Shown here in pieces: positions 14,896 to 22,763 of a stretch of 36,512 nucleotides of DNA. The DNA comes from Bacteroidales bacterium (GTDB lineage Bacteria; Bacteroidota; Bacteroidia; Bacteroidales; WCHB1-69). The stretch's first letter is position 1, and each line of letters begins with the position of its first letter. Location: assembly GCA_024686335.1 (NCBI GenBank), contig JAILCI010000030.1, forward strand, positions 1 to 36,512. Reading direction: 5' to 3'. The notes beneath the pieces are model-generated. The model did not search any database. It had not been told where the DNA came from and worked only from the letters and a program-made list of their open reading frames with translations. A program made the position numbers and the translations under genes.

Positions 14896-16551
14896 TTATT
14901 TGAGACCAAGCACATCCAGGCCTTGATTGAAGCGAATATCTCTTGGGATACCGGCTTTGTTGATACGGTCGAGGTCTTTCTGCAGGTTACTGCCGACCTT
15001 ACCGTTCTTCTTGCTGAACTGTGAAGCGAACTCGAAGTCACCTTCAGCCTGAGTCTTAAGAATGATGGCAATCCAGCTGTCAACAGCCTCGCGAGCTTTG
15101 TCATAATCAATATGGTAAGTACCATTGCCAGTGCGTTTGAAAGCGCCATTCTCCTCAAAGTAGTTATAGCACATCATATTTGCAATACCATGAGCCTCCT
15201 TAGCGCCGAAACGTACAGAACGAAGCAAGCCAACAATATATGTAGTGATAGCATCTTCAACAGAGATATTGGTAATCTCACCCTTTTCAATCAGATTGCA
15301 AACGAGATAGAGACCGATGATGTCGGCTTTAGCCTCTTCCCAGCTCGTATTCTCTGTCTGCATAGCTTCGTCAACTGAACCCTTGCCATTGATAGTCTGT
15401 TTAACACCCAGACCATGAGCGACCTCATGGAAAGTGACATTCCAGAAGAAAGCGTCGAAGGTGATATGGTTCTGCTCAGAAGGTTCAATAACGATTTCGC
15501 CGATAGGTTTCATAATCTTGTCGAACTTAGCCTGCATTGCGTTACGCAATTGGAAACGACGAGAACCTTTCTCCTGTTGAACACGATCATCATTGGGCAG
15601 GTTGATAGCGATGGTCTTGCCGGCGGCATTGCAATCGCCACCATAGAAGATGACATCATAGATGTTCATATCTGAAGAAGTGCCGGGCACGTAGTTGTTC
15701 TTATGCTGCGGCTCGCAAGGCAGTTCTTTCTGTAATTGAGGCAGCATAGCAACGAATTTGTCCAACTTGCCACTCTCCTCTTCATCTTTAACCAGCACAA
15801 AAGCCTCGTAGGAGGTCTTCACGCTGTTCAACTCATCGTCATAATTCTCGATAGGTCCCAACACAAAATCCAACTTGGTATTTTTCATATCCATCCATGC
15901 GAGGTCGGACTTGTAGTAATCGTCTGTTTGAAGAGCTTTCTTACGAAGAGTGAGATATTTCTTCATAGAAGGGTTCTCAGCAATAGCAATAGCTTTGTCA
16001 AGCAACTCGCACACCTTGTCGATTTTTTCCTTGTAAACCTCATGGTACCAGAGTGTTTTCAAGTTGTTGTTCTCATCGCGCACCAGAACGGTGTAATGAG
16101 AATTCTTGTTGGGGTCATCGTATGCATCAAACTCCTCTTTGGTGATGTCATCAGGATAGTAGTTGGCAGTAACAGGTTTTTCGCCATAGCCAGAGATGAA
16201 CGGCTTGTTGCCACGCAAACGGTCCCATGCACCGTAGTTGATCATAGCAAAATCCTTAACCCAAGGATCGCTGATCGTATCAAGCACGGACTTGTCGCCG
16301 AATGTTTGCTCCCAGAAAAGATCGTCCATAATTTGGCCGATTTCAAAGAAAATAGGAAGCAGTTGTTTGTCATTCTCACTCAATTTTGAAATGTCTGTAG
16401 TAAGGTCAAAGTAGGCATACTCCTCTACTTTCTGCTGCATCTCGCTGATAGTTTCTCCTGTCACGGGATCAGTTTTTTTCTTTTTGGTACATTGGGTGGA
16501 CATCAGCAGGATGCCGCCAAGCAGGATAACCATAGTAATTGATTTTTTCAT
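14896..16551 (-). CDS. Lipoprotein peptidase of the M49 (dipeptidyl-peptidase III-like) family
   Basis: 551 residues. A lipoprotein signal runs to Cys21 (LLMSTQC followed by KKKK). The metal motif is HEVAHG (HExxH, 375-379), with EEAKAD (405-410) supplying the likely third ligand, as in the DPP III motif pair. Classical DPP III has one extra residue in the first motif (HELLGH), so this is the shorter variant. A conserved GYGEKPVTANYYPDD segment also fits bacterial M49-like proteins. It should hydrolyse peptides at the cell surface or in the periplasm, consistent with peptide use by an anaerobe; substrate and true exopeptidase activity are inferred. Promoter box 80 nt upstream; recF follows. 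Confidence 0.85.
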   Translation of the reverse strand: MKKSITMVILLGGILLMSTQCTKKKKTDPVTGETISEMQQKVEEYAYFDLTTDISKLSENDKQLLPIFFEIGQIMDDLFWEQTFGDKSVLDTISDPWVKDFAMINYGAWDRLRGNKPFISGYGEKPVTANYYPDDITKEEFDAYDDPNKNSHYTVLVRDENNNLKTLWYHEVYKEKIDKVCELLDKAIAIAENPSMKKYLTLRKKALQTDDYYKSDLAWMDMKNTKLDFVLGPIENYDDELNSVKTSYEAFVLVKDEEESGKLDKFVAMLPQLQKELPCEPQHKNNYVPGTSSDMNIYDVIFYGGDCNAAGKTIAINLPNDDRVQQEKGSRRFQLRNAMQAKFDKIMKPIGEIVIEPSEQNHITFDAFFWNVTFHEVAHGLGVKQTINGKGSVDEAMQTENTSWEEAKADIIGLYLVCNLIEKGEITNISVEDAITTYIVGLLRSVRFGAKEAHGIANMMCYNYFEENGAFKRTGNGTYHIDYDKAREAVDSWIAIILKTQAEGDFEFASQFSKKNGKVGSNLQKDLDRINKAGIPRDIRFNQGLDVLGLK

Positions 16552-16588
16552 AAGAATCTTATTTTGAATGAATAATAAACAAAGAAAG

Positions 16589-16629
16589 AGCCTCTATGGA
16601 TGCATTTTTCCCATCATACCATAGAGGCT
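16589..16629 (-). terminator. Perfect 11-bp inverted repeat: FISUMP terminator or leader hairpin
   Basis: AGCCTCTATGG (16589-16599) and CCATAGAGGCT (16619-16629) are perfect complements around a 19-nt spacer. On the minus strand it follows the FISUMP gene stop by 42 nt and is followed by CTCTTTCTTTGTTT, so it could be a weak terminator. It also begins immediately after the -7 box at 16631-16638 and would sit at the 5' end of the peptidase mRNA. Confidence 0.6.
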
Positions 16630-16630
16630 G

Positions 16631-16638
16631 CAAATATA
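16631..16638 (-). promoter_or_regulatory. -7 box (TATATTTG) for the M49 peptidase-recF unit
   Basis: A perfect TAnnTTTG match on the minus strand, 79 nt before the peptidase ATG, with a hairpin-forming repeat between. Confidence 0.55.
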
Positions 16639-16671
16639 ATTATTTTATGGATGTCTGTTGGAAGAAAAATC

Positions 16672-18090
16672 TCAATCGAGGACGCAGCGGACCGAGAAGC
16701 CGCTCTTGCGATCGGAGACGATGTCAATGCCGGGAGCTGAATTGCCATTAAACACCACTACAGATTGGGCACTGGGGCCATTGGCTTGGCATCCTAAAGT
16801 GGTGCTCCATAACATTGACTCACTTCCAGGTGGTGAATATGACGCAGTGGTATAATAATTGTAAAGACCCGCCGGCAGTATCGAAAAACCAGTGGCATTA
16901 TTGGTGGAAGGGTTGTTGCCTGGGGCGCAAGACCAACTTGCGAAATTCCAATAATTTGTGGAAGCCCATGCTTTGGCAGTATTGTAAGAGTTGTTGTTGC
17001 AGAAGTATTGGCTCTGGCTTCGCACATAGTTGTCCAGTTGGTTCCATTCCGCTATACTGGGCACATGCCAGCCCTCAGGGCAAATACCCTGCACGCCCGA
17101 AGGATTGCTGGAGCTCCCGTTGGCGCCGTGCATCACGGCAGGCCAGTTGTAAAAATATCCAAAGACCGCCACATTGGAACTGTCATTGTTGGGATAATAG
17201 CGGTAAGCGTCTGAATTGCTGGCGTTAACTCCCAAAGGGATCATCGTACCATCAGTGTATCTGACAGAGCGGAGATTTTCTTTCGTCCAGCATTGGTTGC
17301 CGATCTGGACCGTGTTGTAAACATTGCCGTCGTAGTCATACACATACGGGAGGCGCTTGCAAGGAAGGCCGTCATTAATCCCTTGCGGGAAAGCAAAATA
17401 AAGCTTGATAAACTGTGTACTACTCTGTTCCTGCACCAGACTCAAAGATATTACGTCAGATCCGTTGATGGTGGCATAACCGATATATTCCATCTGGTCC
17501 CCTTGATGGAACGGTTGGTAAGAATTGCCCTTGGGCGACAAGCCGTCAAGATTTTCTTGGGAAGAAAGGCCATGGTATTTGATTCCATTCTTTCCCCCAT
17601 TTCCCTGGTTTACAATCTTGACAGATGCAGATTTGCCGTTCTGCTTTGCTGTGAGAAAATAGATACCTGCCGCAGCAAACGTCATGTCCAACTGGTGGGA
17701 TCCGGGAAGAACGGATGTCATACGAGAAGACTCTACGACACGCCCCGTCATATCTGTGATGTCAATCATCACATCGCCGGCTTCCTGCACAAGTAGGGTT
17801 GTCAGGGCGTTTCCTTGGCACGGGTTGGGACTGCAAGACCAGTGGAGAGGCTCGGCCGCCTGCCATGTTTCCACGCCATTAGGTCCGGGGGTTGCATGCA
17901 GTTGCAAGACGGTATCGGGCCAATAGAGGGTCTCCTGCCAGCCTTGGGAGAGGTTCTTCACCTGAATATGGTCAAGACGCACATAGCGGTTGCTGGTATC
18001 CCGACCCGAAAAATACAAATACACCGTCTGGGCGTAAAACACCGTAGCGGTCATAACTATCACAAGGGAAAGTAAAAGCTTCTTCATCAT
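16672..18090 (-). CDS. Secreted FISUMP protein with internal T9SS-type sorting-like domain
   Basis: 472 residues. A signal peptide (1-20, cleavage after VFYA) is followed by a small N-terminal domain (YVRLDHIQVKN, GWQETLYWPDTVL). Residues about 86-161 resemble a type IX secretion C-terminal sorting domain (DVMIDITDMTGRVV, LPGSHQLDM, AGIYFLTAKQNGKSASVKIV), but here it is internal. A complete FISUMP domain fills 251-472 (GNQCWTKENLR, WPAVMHG, CPEGWHVPS, NNATGFSILPAG, GFSVRCVLD). The protein is expected at or beyond the outer membrane; role unknown. Its FISUMP domain is the intact reference against which the eroded module near 1.7-2.1 kb can be judged. An inner ATG one codon on is equally possible. 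Confidence 0.88.
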   Translation of the reverse strand: MMKKLLLSLVIVMTATVFYAQTVYLYFSGRDTSNRYVRLDHIQVKNLSQGWQETLYWPDTVLQLHATPGPNGVETWQAAEPLHWSCSPNPCQGNALTTLLVQEAGDVMIDITDMTGRVVESSRMTSVLPGSHQLDMTFAAAGIYFLTAKQNGKSASVKIVNQGNGGKNGIKYHGLSSQENLDGLSPKGNSYQPFHQGDQMEYIGYATINGSDVISLSLVQEQSSTQFIKLYFAFPQGINDGLPCKRLPYVYDYDGNVYNTVQIGNQCWTKENLRSVRYTDGTMIPLGVNASNSDAYRYYPNNDSSNVAVFGYFYNWPAVMHGANGSSSNPSGVQGICPEGWHVPSIAEWNQLDNYVRSQSQYFCNNNSYNTAKAWASTNYWNFASWSCAPGNNPSTNNATGFSILPAGLYNYYTTASYSPPGSESMLWSTTLGCQANGPSAQSVVVFNGNSAPGIDIVSDRKSGFSVRCVLD

Positions 18091-18124
18091 AAATGATTAA
18101 ATCTGTTGTCAATATAAGATGGTT

Positions 18125-18132
18125 AAAACATA
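18125..18132 (-). promoter_or_regulatory. Possible -7 box (TATGTTTT) for the FISUMP gene
   Basis: One mismatch to TAnnTTTG on the minus strand, 34 nt before the ATG. The homopolymer tract lies about 58 nt further upstream. Confidence 0.3.
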
Positions 18133-18189
18133 CATAATATTAGACGAATAAACACCCATTTTATTACACTTTGCCAACAAAAAAAATCA

Positions 18190-18207
18190 TTTTTTTTTTG
18201 GGGGGGG
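18190..18207. repeat. T10-G8 double homopolymer tract
   Basis: Ten T followed directly by eight G, in the gap between the DUF2461 gene stop and the FISUMP gene. On the minus strand it reads C8A10, about 100 nt upstream of the FISUMP start. Tracts of this length are prone to slippage, in cells or in sequencing. Confidence 0.85.
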
Positions 18208-18232
18208 TAATATATTGATTTTTAATGTGTTA

Positions 18233-18940
18233 TTATAAAAATTTCACCACATCCCTCATGCTCTCCATCTCCTCCAAATTGATCTCGATATTCTCGGTAA
18301 TGAAGTCGTTGAAAGGCTTCATGGCTTGGCAGTAGCCGGTAATGATCTGTACGGCATCTTTGCGCTGGAGTACGTCGTCGGGCAAGTCGAAGGCGATGGT
18401 ATATTCTTTGGGGAGAAGATATTCCGGATAGGGAAAGTCTTTGGGATATCCGTTGGGAATGCGCTTGTAGTAGTTCAATCCCAAAGTGGGTTTCCGTTTT
18501 TGCAGTTCCGGAGCTTGCATGATGCCATGGAACAGTTCCGCCTGGTCCACGATGGCATGGCGCAGGGCATGCATCTCCTTGGTGGGCAGCCACCAGACAC
18601 CGCCCGCCACCATCACCTTGCGCGGCTCTATCTGGATGTAATAGCCTCCGTAGTACGATTTCTTCCCTTTTTCGTTGATATAGGTGCCGAAATGTCCTTT
18701 GTAGGGTGTCTTGTCGGCGGAAAAACGGATGTCGCGATAGATGCGGAACTGACAGTCTTTCGGAGTGAGATAGGCAACCGTGGGATCAAATACGGAAATC
18801 GACTCGATCAGCTGGGCCGTCAGCTGGGAGAACTCGCCCCACGCGGCATCATACATCGCCCGATTGGCCTTGAACCACTCGCGGTTATTATGCATGATGA
18901 GCTGTCTCAAAAATGACTGCATGATGTTGTCCAGTTCCAT
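18233..18940 (-). CDS. DUF2461 family protein
   Basis: 235 residues. The family core is clear: NNREWFKANRAMYDAAW near the N terminus, then LTPKDCQFRIYRDIRFSADKTPYKGHFG with the conserved RIYRD and DKTPYK motifs, GGYYIQIEP, and an aromatic-rich C-terminal half. No signal peptide or membrane segment. The biochemical function of the family is not known to me. Last gene of the lolD-LEA-DUF4293-tlyA operon, 11 nt after tlyA. Confidence 0.88.
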   Translation of the reverse strand: MELDNIMQSFLRQLIMHNNREWFKANRAMYDAAWGEFSQLTAQLIESISVFDPTVAYLTPKDCQFRIYRDIRFSADKTPYKGHFGTYINEKGKKSYYGGYYIQIEPRKVMVAGGVWWLPTKEMHALRHAIVDQAELFHGIMQAPELQKRKPTLGLNYYKRIPNGYPKDFPYPEYLLPKEYTIAFDLPDDVLQRKDAVQIITGYCQAMKPFNDFITENIEINLEEMESMRDVVKFL

Positions 18941-18951
18941 ACTCTTGCGAT

Positions 18952-19746
18952 TTACAGGCTTTTCTTCAGGATTTTTACATCAGCGCATATCTTGTTGACA
19001 TCCAGACGATAACCATGGTCCTGCGTGACAAAGAGGGCTAAGAACTCGACATTCTTGTGGACATCGAACAGCGTGGAGACGGTCAGATTCTGGAGATGGA
19101 AACCTTGGTTCAACGCCTCGCTTACCACCTTCTGGATGGCGACCTTATAACCTTTCTCCTCTTTGACGATACCGTTCTTGTTTAAAAAGGAGGGTCCTGC
19201 TTCAAACTGCGGCTTGATGAGTAGCACCATGCGACCGTCAGGTTTCAAGAAGGTGTGGCAATATGGGAGTATGTAGGTCAGGGAGATGAAGGAGACATCG
19301 GAGACAATCATGTCGAAGGGCTCGTTTCCTGTCTCTGCCAAGGTCAACTCGCGGAAGTCGCGGTTCTCGATGGAGAGTATGCGGCTGTCGGCACGTAGTT
19401 GAGCGGCCAGTTGCTGTGTTCCGACATCGACAGCCACCACCCTACTTGCGCCATGTTGCAGCGCACAGTCAGTAAAACCGCCAGTGGAAGAACCAATGTC
19501 CAGAATGCGGAGTCCCTCCATTGAGAGTCCGAAATCCTCAATGGCTTTCTCCAGTTTCAGTCCGCCCATGCTGACATACTTGTTGAAGATGTCGATGACC
19601 TCGACCTGCATCGCATCATCCACCTCCATAGAGGCTTTCGTTACGATGGAACCGTTAACCTTAACAGTGTTGTGACGGATAGCGGTTTGAGCCTTCTCCC
19701 TTGATGGAAAGAATTGCTTCTCAACAAGATATTTATCCAGTCGCAT
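18952..19746 (-). CDS. tlyA: TlyA-family rRNA 2'-O-methyltransferase / hemolysin-like (copy 1)
   Basis: 264 residues. An N-terminal S4 RNA-binding domain (MRLDKYLVEKQFFPSREKAQTAI, about 1-60) precedes an FtsJ-like Rossmann methyltransferase with the SAM motif LDIGSSTGGFTDCALQHGA, FDMIVSDVSFISLTYI and LIKPQFEAG, which provide the expected Lys-Asp-Lys type catalytic residues. TlyA proteins methylate ribose 2'-OH groups of rRNA in actinobacteria; elsewhere the target is less certain. A second, clearly homologous copy lies at 28858-29655. Gaps of 12 nt to DUF4293 and 11 nt to DUF2461 show an operon. Confidence 0.92.
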   Translation of the reverse strand: MRLDKYLVEKQFFPSREKAQTAIRHNTVKVNGSIVTKASMEVDDAMQVEVIDIFNKYVSMGGLKLEKAIEDFGLSMEGLRILDIGSSTGGFTDCALQHGASRVVAVDVGTQQLAAQLRADSRILSIENRDFRELTLAETGNEPFDMIVSDVSFISLTYILPYCHTFLKPDGRMVLLIKPQFEAGPSFLNKNGIVKEEKGYKVAIQKVVSEALNQGFHLQNLTVSTLFDVHKNVEFLALFVTQDHGYRLDVNKICADVKILKKSL

Positions 19747-19758
19747 GGTTTTGGAATC

Positions 19759-20250
19759 TTAGCGTAGACGGTCAGCGCTTCTAACCAAAGCTTCGTCCTT
19801 CTTGATGAATTTGTTGGCGAAGAAAAGGCATACAGCCTCAATAGCGATGAGGATAATCAAGAGAATCTGGTTTGCAAAATGAAAACCAGTAATGGTTTCG
19901 CCACGTACGGTGAAGAATTTCTTGATAATAACATCGGGGCAAACCCAGAGCATCAACAGAAGAGCGATGAGATAAACAATCATCGTGATGGATACGATAT
20001 TCATCTGGCGAACTCGGTTTTTGAAAGTGAACAGAGCGATTGCACATAGGATAGAACAGAGTCCGAGGACAAAGGCCAGATAATAGAGGCGCAGAACGGC
20101 TACACCATCGGGGATGTTCATCTTCACACAAAGTGAATTATAAATATATTGAGCATTGGCTGTATCAAAGATACCGATAGGCAAGCAAATCAAAACGATA
20201 GGGATAATAATACCTACCAAGAGAAACAGCGATTGAATTCTTTGAATCAT
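19759..20250 (-). CDS. DUF4293 family four-TM membrane protein
   Basis: 163 residues beginning MIQRIQSLFLL and ending KKDEALVRSADRLR, both characteristic of this Bacteroidota-specific family. Four membrane segments lie at about 7-25, 52-72, 84-103 and 124-146. The positively charged tail should be cytoplasmic. Function is unknown. Lies between the LEA-like lipoprotein gene (23 nt) and tlyA (12 nt) in the same operon. Confidence 0.88.
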   Translation of the reverse strand: MIQRIQSLFLLVGIIIPIVLICLPIGIFDTANAQYIYNSLCVKMNIPDGVAVLRLYYLAFVLGLCSILCAIALFTFKNRVRQMNIVSITMIVYLIALLLMLWVCPDVIIKKFFTVRGETITGFHFANQILLIILIAIEAVCLFFANKFIKKDEALVRSADRLR

Positions 20251-20273
20251 AATAATTTTGTTATAGAAGTTGA

Positions 20274-20882
20274 TTAATTTTCTTTATTACCGATAGTTTT
20301 GCTTAATATAAAAGGCGGAAATGTCTGCATTTTCTTGCCTATCGTAAATTTCGGTGAGAATTTAACCTTGACATTAGATGGATCTCCATTGCCATAATCG
20401 GTCAAATTCCGGGCAAACTTCACTAAACTCTTCAATTCCCCTTCTTGATTTCTGAAAATCTTCACGAGATCAACAGAGATAGGAACTTTGATAGGTGTAG
20501 TGGCATTGGGTTTGATAATATAGGAATTATCTTCAGAACTGCCAGTGGCTACAGAAGCATTATCTATCAATAACTCGTAATCGTAGGCAATCATTTTAGC
20601 ATCACGGGACGTGCTATTCTTGACATTGACCTTGATATTGCAACCAACATTAAAATCCTTATTTTTGATGGCTGATGCGGCAGATTTAAGGTCATTTACG
20701 CTCAAGTCGGAAACGCTTTTTATTTTGCTCATATTAATGCCTGCCCAAGTGATATCGGTGATGCCGTCCATGTCAAAAGAACATTTCAGCAGGTTTACCA
20801 CTTTAGAGAGACCACAGCTGGTGACAGTCACGGCGATACAGATCATCGTGATGTAAATAAGACTTTTACGGTAATTTTTCAT
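20274..20882 (-). CDS. Lipoprotein, probable LEA type 2 (LEA14/WHy)-like domain
   Basis: 202 residues. A lipoprotein signal ends at VTVTSCG (Cys23). The mature part has GITDITWAGIN, NVGCNIKVNVKNSTSRDAKM, YDYELLIDNASVATGSS and a C-terminal IPISVDLVKIF segment. The pattern of a beta strand with N-S/P-T, then YEL..D...A.G, resembles the LEA14-like beta sandwich of Bacteroidota lipoproteins, though I cannot confirm it without a profile search. Role unknown, probably an envelope protein. Starts 12 nt after the lolD-like gene. Confidence 0.7.
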   Translation of the reverse strand: MKNYRKSLIYITMICIAVTVTSCGLSKVVNLLKCSFDMDGITDITWAGINMSKIKSVSDLSVNDLKSAASAIKNKDFNVGCNIKVNVKNSTSRDAKMIAYDYELLIDNASVATGSSEDNSYIIKPNATTPIKVPISVDLVKIFRNQEGELKSLVKFARNLTDYGNGDPSNVKVKFSPKFTIGKKMQTFPPFILSKTIGNKEN

Positions 20883-20894
20883 TGTTTTTGGTAT

Positions 20895-21551
20895 TTAAGA
20901 ATTGATTAAACAGCCGTCTTGCAGTTGGATTTTGCAATCAGACAGGGCGGCGAGTTCTTCGTTATGGGTAACGATGACGAATGTCTGATGGAACTGGTCA
21001 CGCAATTCGAAGAAGAGTTGGTGCAGTTTCCGGGCATTATCGGTATCGAGATTGCCAGACGGTTCGTCAGCGAGGATGATTTCGGGTTTGTTGACGAGGG
21101 CGCGGGCCACGGCGACGCGCTGTTGTTCGCCACCGGAGAGTTCTGAGGGTTTATGGGAGATGCGCTCCTTGAGGTGCAAGAAGTCGAGCAGTTCCTCAGC
21201 CTTGACCAGTGCCTCTCTTTTAGACAGACCTGCAATCATCGCAGGCAGTGCCACATTCTCCACGGCCGTGAACTCAGGCAGCAGATGGTGGAACTGGAAT
21301 ACGAAACCGATATGGCGATTGCGGAAGTCTGACAGCGCCTGATCCTTGAGACGGCTGATGTCGGTGCCCTGGATGACGACGGACCCGCTGTCGGCGCGGT
21401 CGAGCGTGCCGATGATGTGCAGCAACGTCGACTTGCCGGCACCGGACGGGCCGACAATCGTCACTACCTGACTATCCCCTATCGACAGGGATATCTTCTT
21501 CAGGACCTTCAGGCTGCCGTAGGATTTCTCGATGTCCTTAACCTCGATCAT
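20895..21551 (-). CDS. lolD: LolD-like ABC transporter ATP-binding protein
   Basis: 218 residues. Walker [11 protein letters not shown]-loop [17 protein letters not shown], signature [15 protein letters not shown], Walker [13 protein letters not shown] and H-loop VTHN are all present. The [14 protein letters not shown] stretch matches the LolD/MacB type. LolCDE extracts lipoproteins from the inner membrane for transfer to the outer membrane; the membrane partner is not in this window, so a MacB/FtsE-like assignment stays possible. First gene of a five-gene operon whose second product is itself a lipoprotein. No clear -7 box is seen upstream. Confidence 0.85.
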   Translation of the reverse strand: MIEVKDIEKSYGSLKVLKKISLSIGDSQVVTIVGPSGAGKSTLLHIIGTLDRADSGSVVIQGTDISRLKDQALSDFRNRHIGFVFQFHHLLPEFTAVENVALPAMIAGLSKREALVKAEELLDFLHLKERISHKPSELSGGEQQRVAVARALVNKPEIILADEPSGNLDTDNARKLHQLFFELRDQFHQTFVIVTHNEELAALSDCKIQLQDGCLINS

Positions 21552-21600
21552 CTGGATCTATCTAACCATCGTGGTGGCGGTAACTGTGGCTTGTTGATAT

Positions 21601-21665
21601 GGCAATTGTTGTGGAGACGTCATATTATGGCGGCAATTGTGGAGACGTCATATTATGGCGTCTCT
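21601..21665. repeat. REP-like palindromic repeat, 1.5 copies in tandem
   Basis: A unit beginning GGCAATTGT and continuing through GGAGACGTCATATTATGGC occurs twice in direct order (21601-21631, with a 2-nt TG insertion, and 21632-21658). The second copy runs on into CGTCTC, so GAGACG (21642-21647) and CGTCTC (21659-21664) form a small hairpin. It lies in the gap downstream of etfA and upstream of lolD. It looks like a dispersed palindromic element and not a terminator, as no T-run follows. Confidence 0.75.
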
Positions 21666-21734
21666 ACTAACAATCAATTTCTCTATCAATCTGCCATTCT
21701 GCCAATCCTTTTACCACCACCACAGGGTGAATTA

Positions 21735-22745
21735 TTATTTTTTCTCGATTTCGGCTGCCAATCTTGTGGTCAACAGCGGAACGATCTTGTTCAGGTCGCC
21801 CACGATGCCCAGGTCGGAAACCGTGAAGATAGGCGCGAATTTGTCTTTGTTGACCGCGATGATGAAATCGGACTCCTCCATGCCGGCGAGGTGCTGGATG
21901 GCACCGGAGATGCCGAGGGCGAAGTAGAGGTCGGGGCGCACGGTCTTGCCGGTCTGACCCACCTGACGGTCGTGGTCGATGATGCCGGCGTCAACCATGG
22001 CACGGGAAGAGGAGACTTCTGCGTTCGGGAACACGTCAGCGAGGGCTTGCAGCTTCTCAAAGCCTTCCTTGCAGCCTACGCCGCGGCCGCCGGAGACGAG
22101 CACCTTGGCATCGGTGATGTCGACTTTGCCCTTGTCGACCTTAACGTTCTCGACCATGCGGACGAGGAACTTGCTCTTGTCGAAAGTGGGCTTGAAGGTG
22201 ATGACGTTGCCCTTGCGCTCGGGGTCGCGAGGCATCTTCTGCATCACGCCGGGGCGCACGGTGGACATCTGCGGACGGTGCTCCGTACACATGATCGTGG
22301 CCATCAGGTTGCCGCCGAAGGCCGGACGGGTCATCATCAGCTCACCCTCTTCGGAGATCTCCAGACGGGTGCAGTCGGCGGTGAGACCAGTGGTAAGACG
22401 GGCAGCCAAACGCGGACCGAGGTCGCGGCCGATGGTCGTGGCGCCGATCATCAGGATGCTGGGTTTGAACTTCTCCACCACCTGGCAGATGGTCTGCGCA
22501 TATTGTTCGGTAAGATAGTCTTTCAATTCGGGCTCGTCAATGCAGATGACCTCATCGGCACCATATTCGATGAGCATTTGGGCGTGCTTGGCGATGTTGT
22601 GTCCAGGGAGGACGGCCACCACCTTCTCGTTCAGTACACCGGCCAGTTCGTGGGCCTTGCCGAGCAGCTCCAACGCAACAGATTGGATGACACCGTCACG
22701 TTGTTCAGCAAATACAAATACGTTTTTATAATCGGTTTTTTCCAT
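21735..22745 (-). CDS. etfA: Electron transfer flavoprotein alpha subunit
   Basis: 336 residues. N-terminal domain I carries [28 protein letters not shown] and [25 protein letters not shown]. The C-terminal FAD-binding domain shows [43 protein letters not shown], and [12 protein letters not shown] followed by DLGIVGD. EtfAB accepts or donates electrons for acyl-CoA dehydrogenases; one such gene lies 4 kb away on the same strand. It starts 18 nt after etfB, an evident operon. The long plus-strand frame across both genes is a shadow of their codon bias. Confidence 0.96.
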   Translation of the reverse strand: MEKTDYKNVFVFAEQRDGVIQSVALELLGKAHELAGVLNEKVVAVLPGHNIAKHAQMLIEYGADEVICIDEPELKDYLTEQYAQTICQVVEKFKPSILMIGATTIGRDLGPRLAARLTTGLTADCTRLEISEEGELMMTRPAFGGNLMATIMCTEHRPQMSTVRPGVMQKMPRDPERKGNVITFKPTFDKSKFLVRMVENVKVDKGKVDITDAKVLVSGGRGVGCKEGFEKLQALADVFPNAEVSSSRAMVDAGIIDHDRQVGQTGKTVRPDLYFALGISGAIQHLAGMEESDFIIAVNKDKFAPIFTVSDLGIVGDLNKIVPLLTTRLAAEIEKK

Positions 22746-22763
22746 TTTTCTGTTGTTTTAGTG

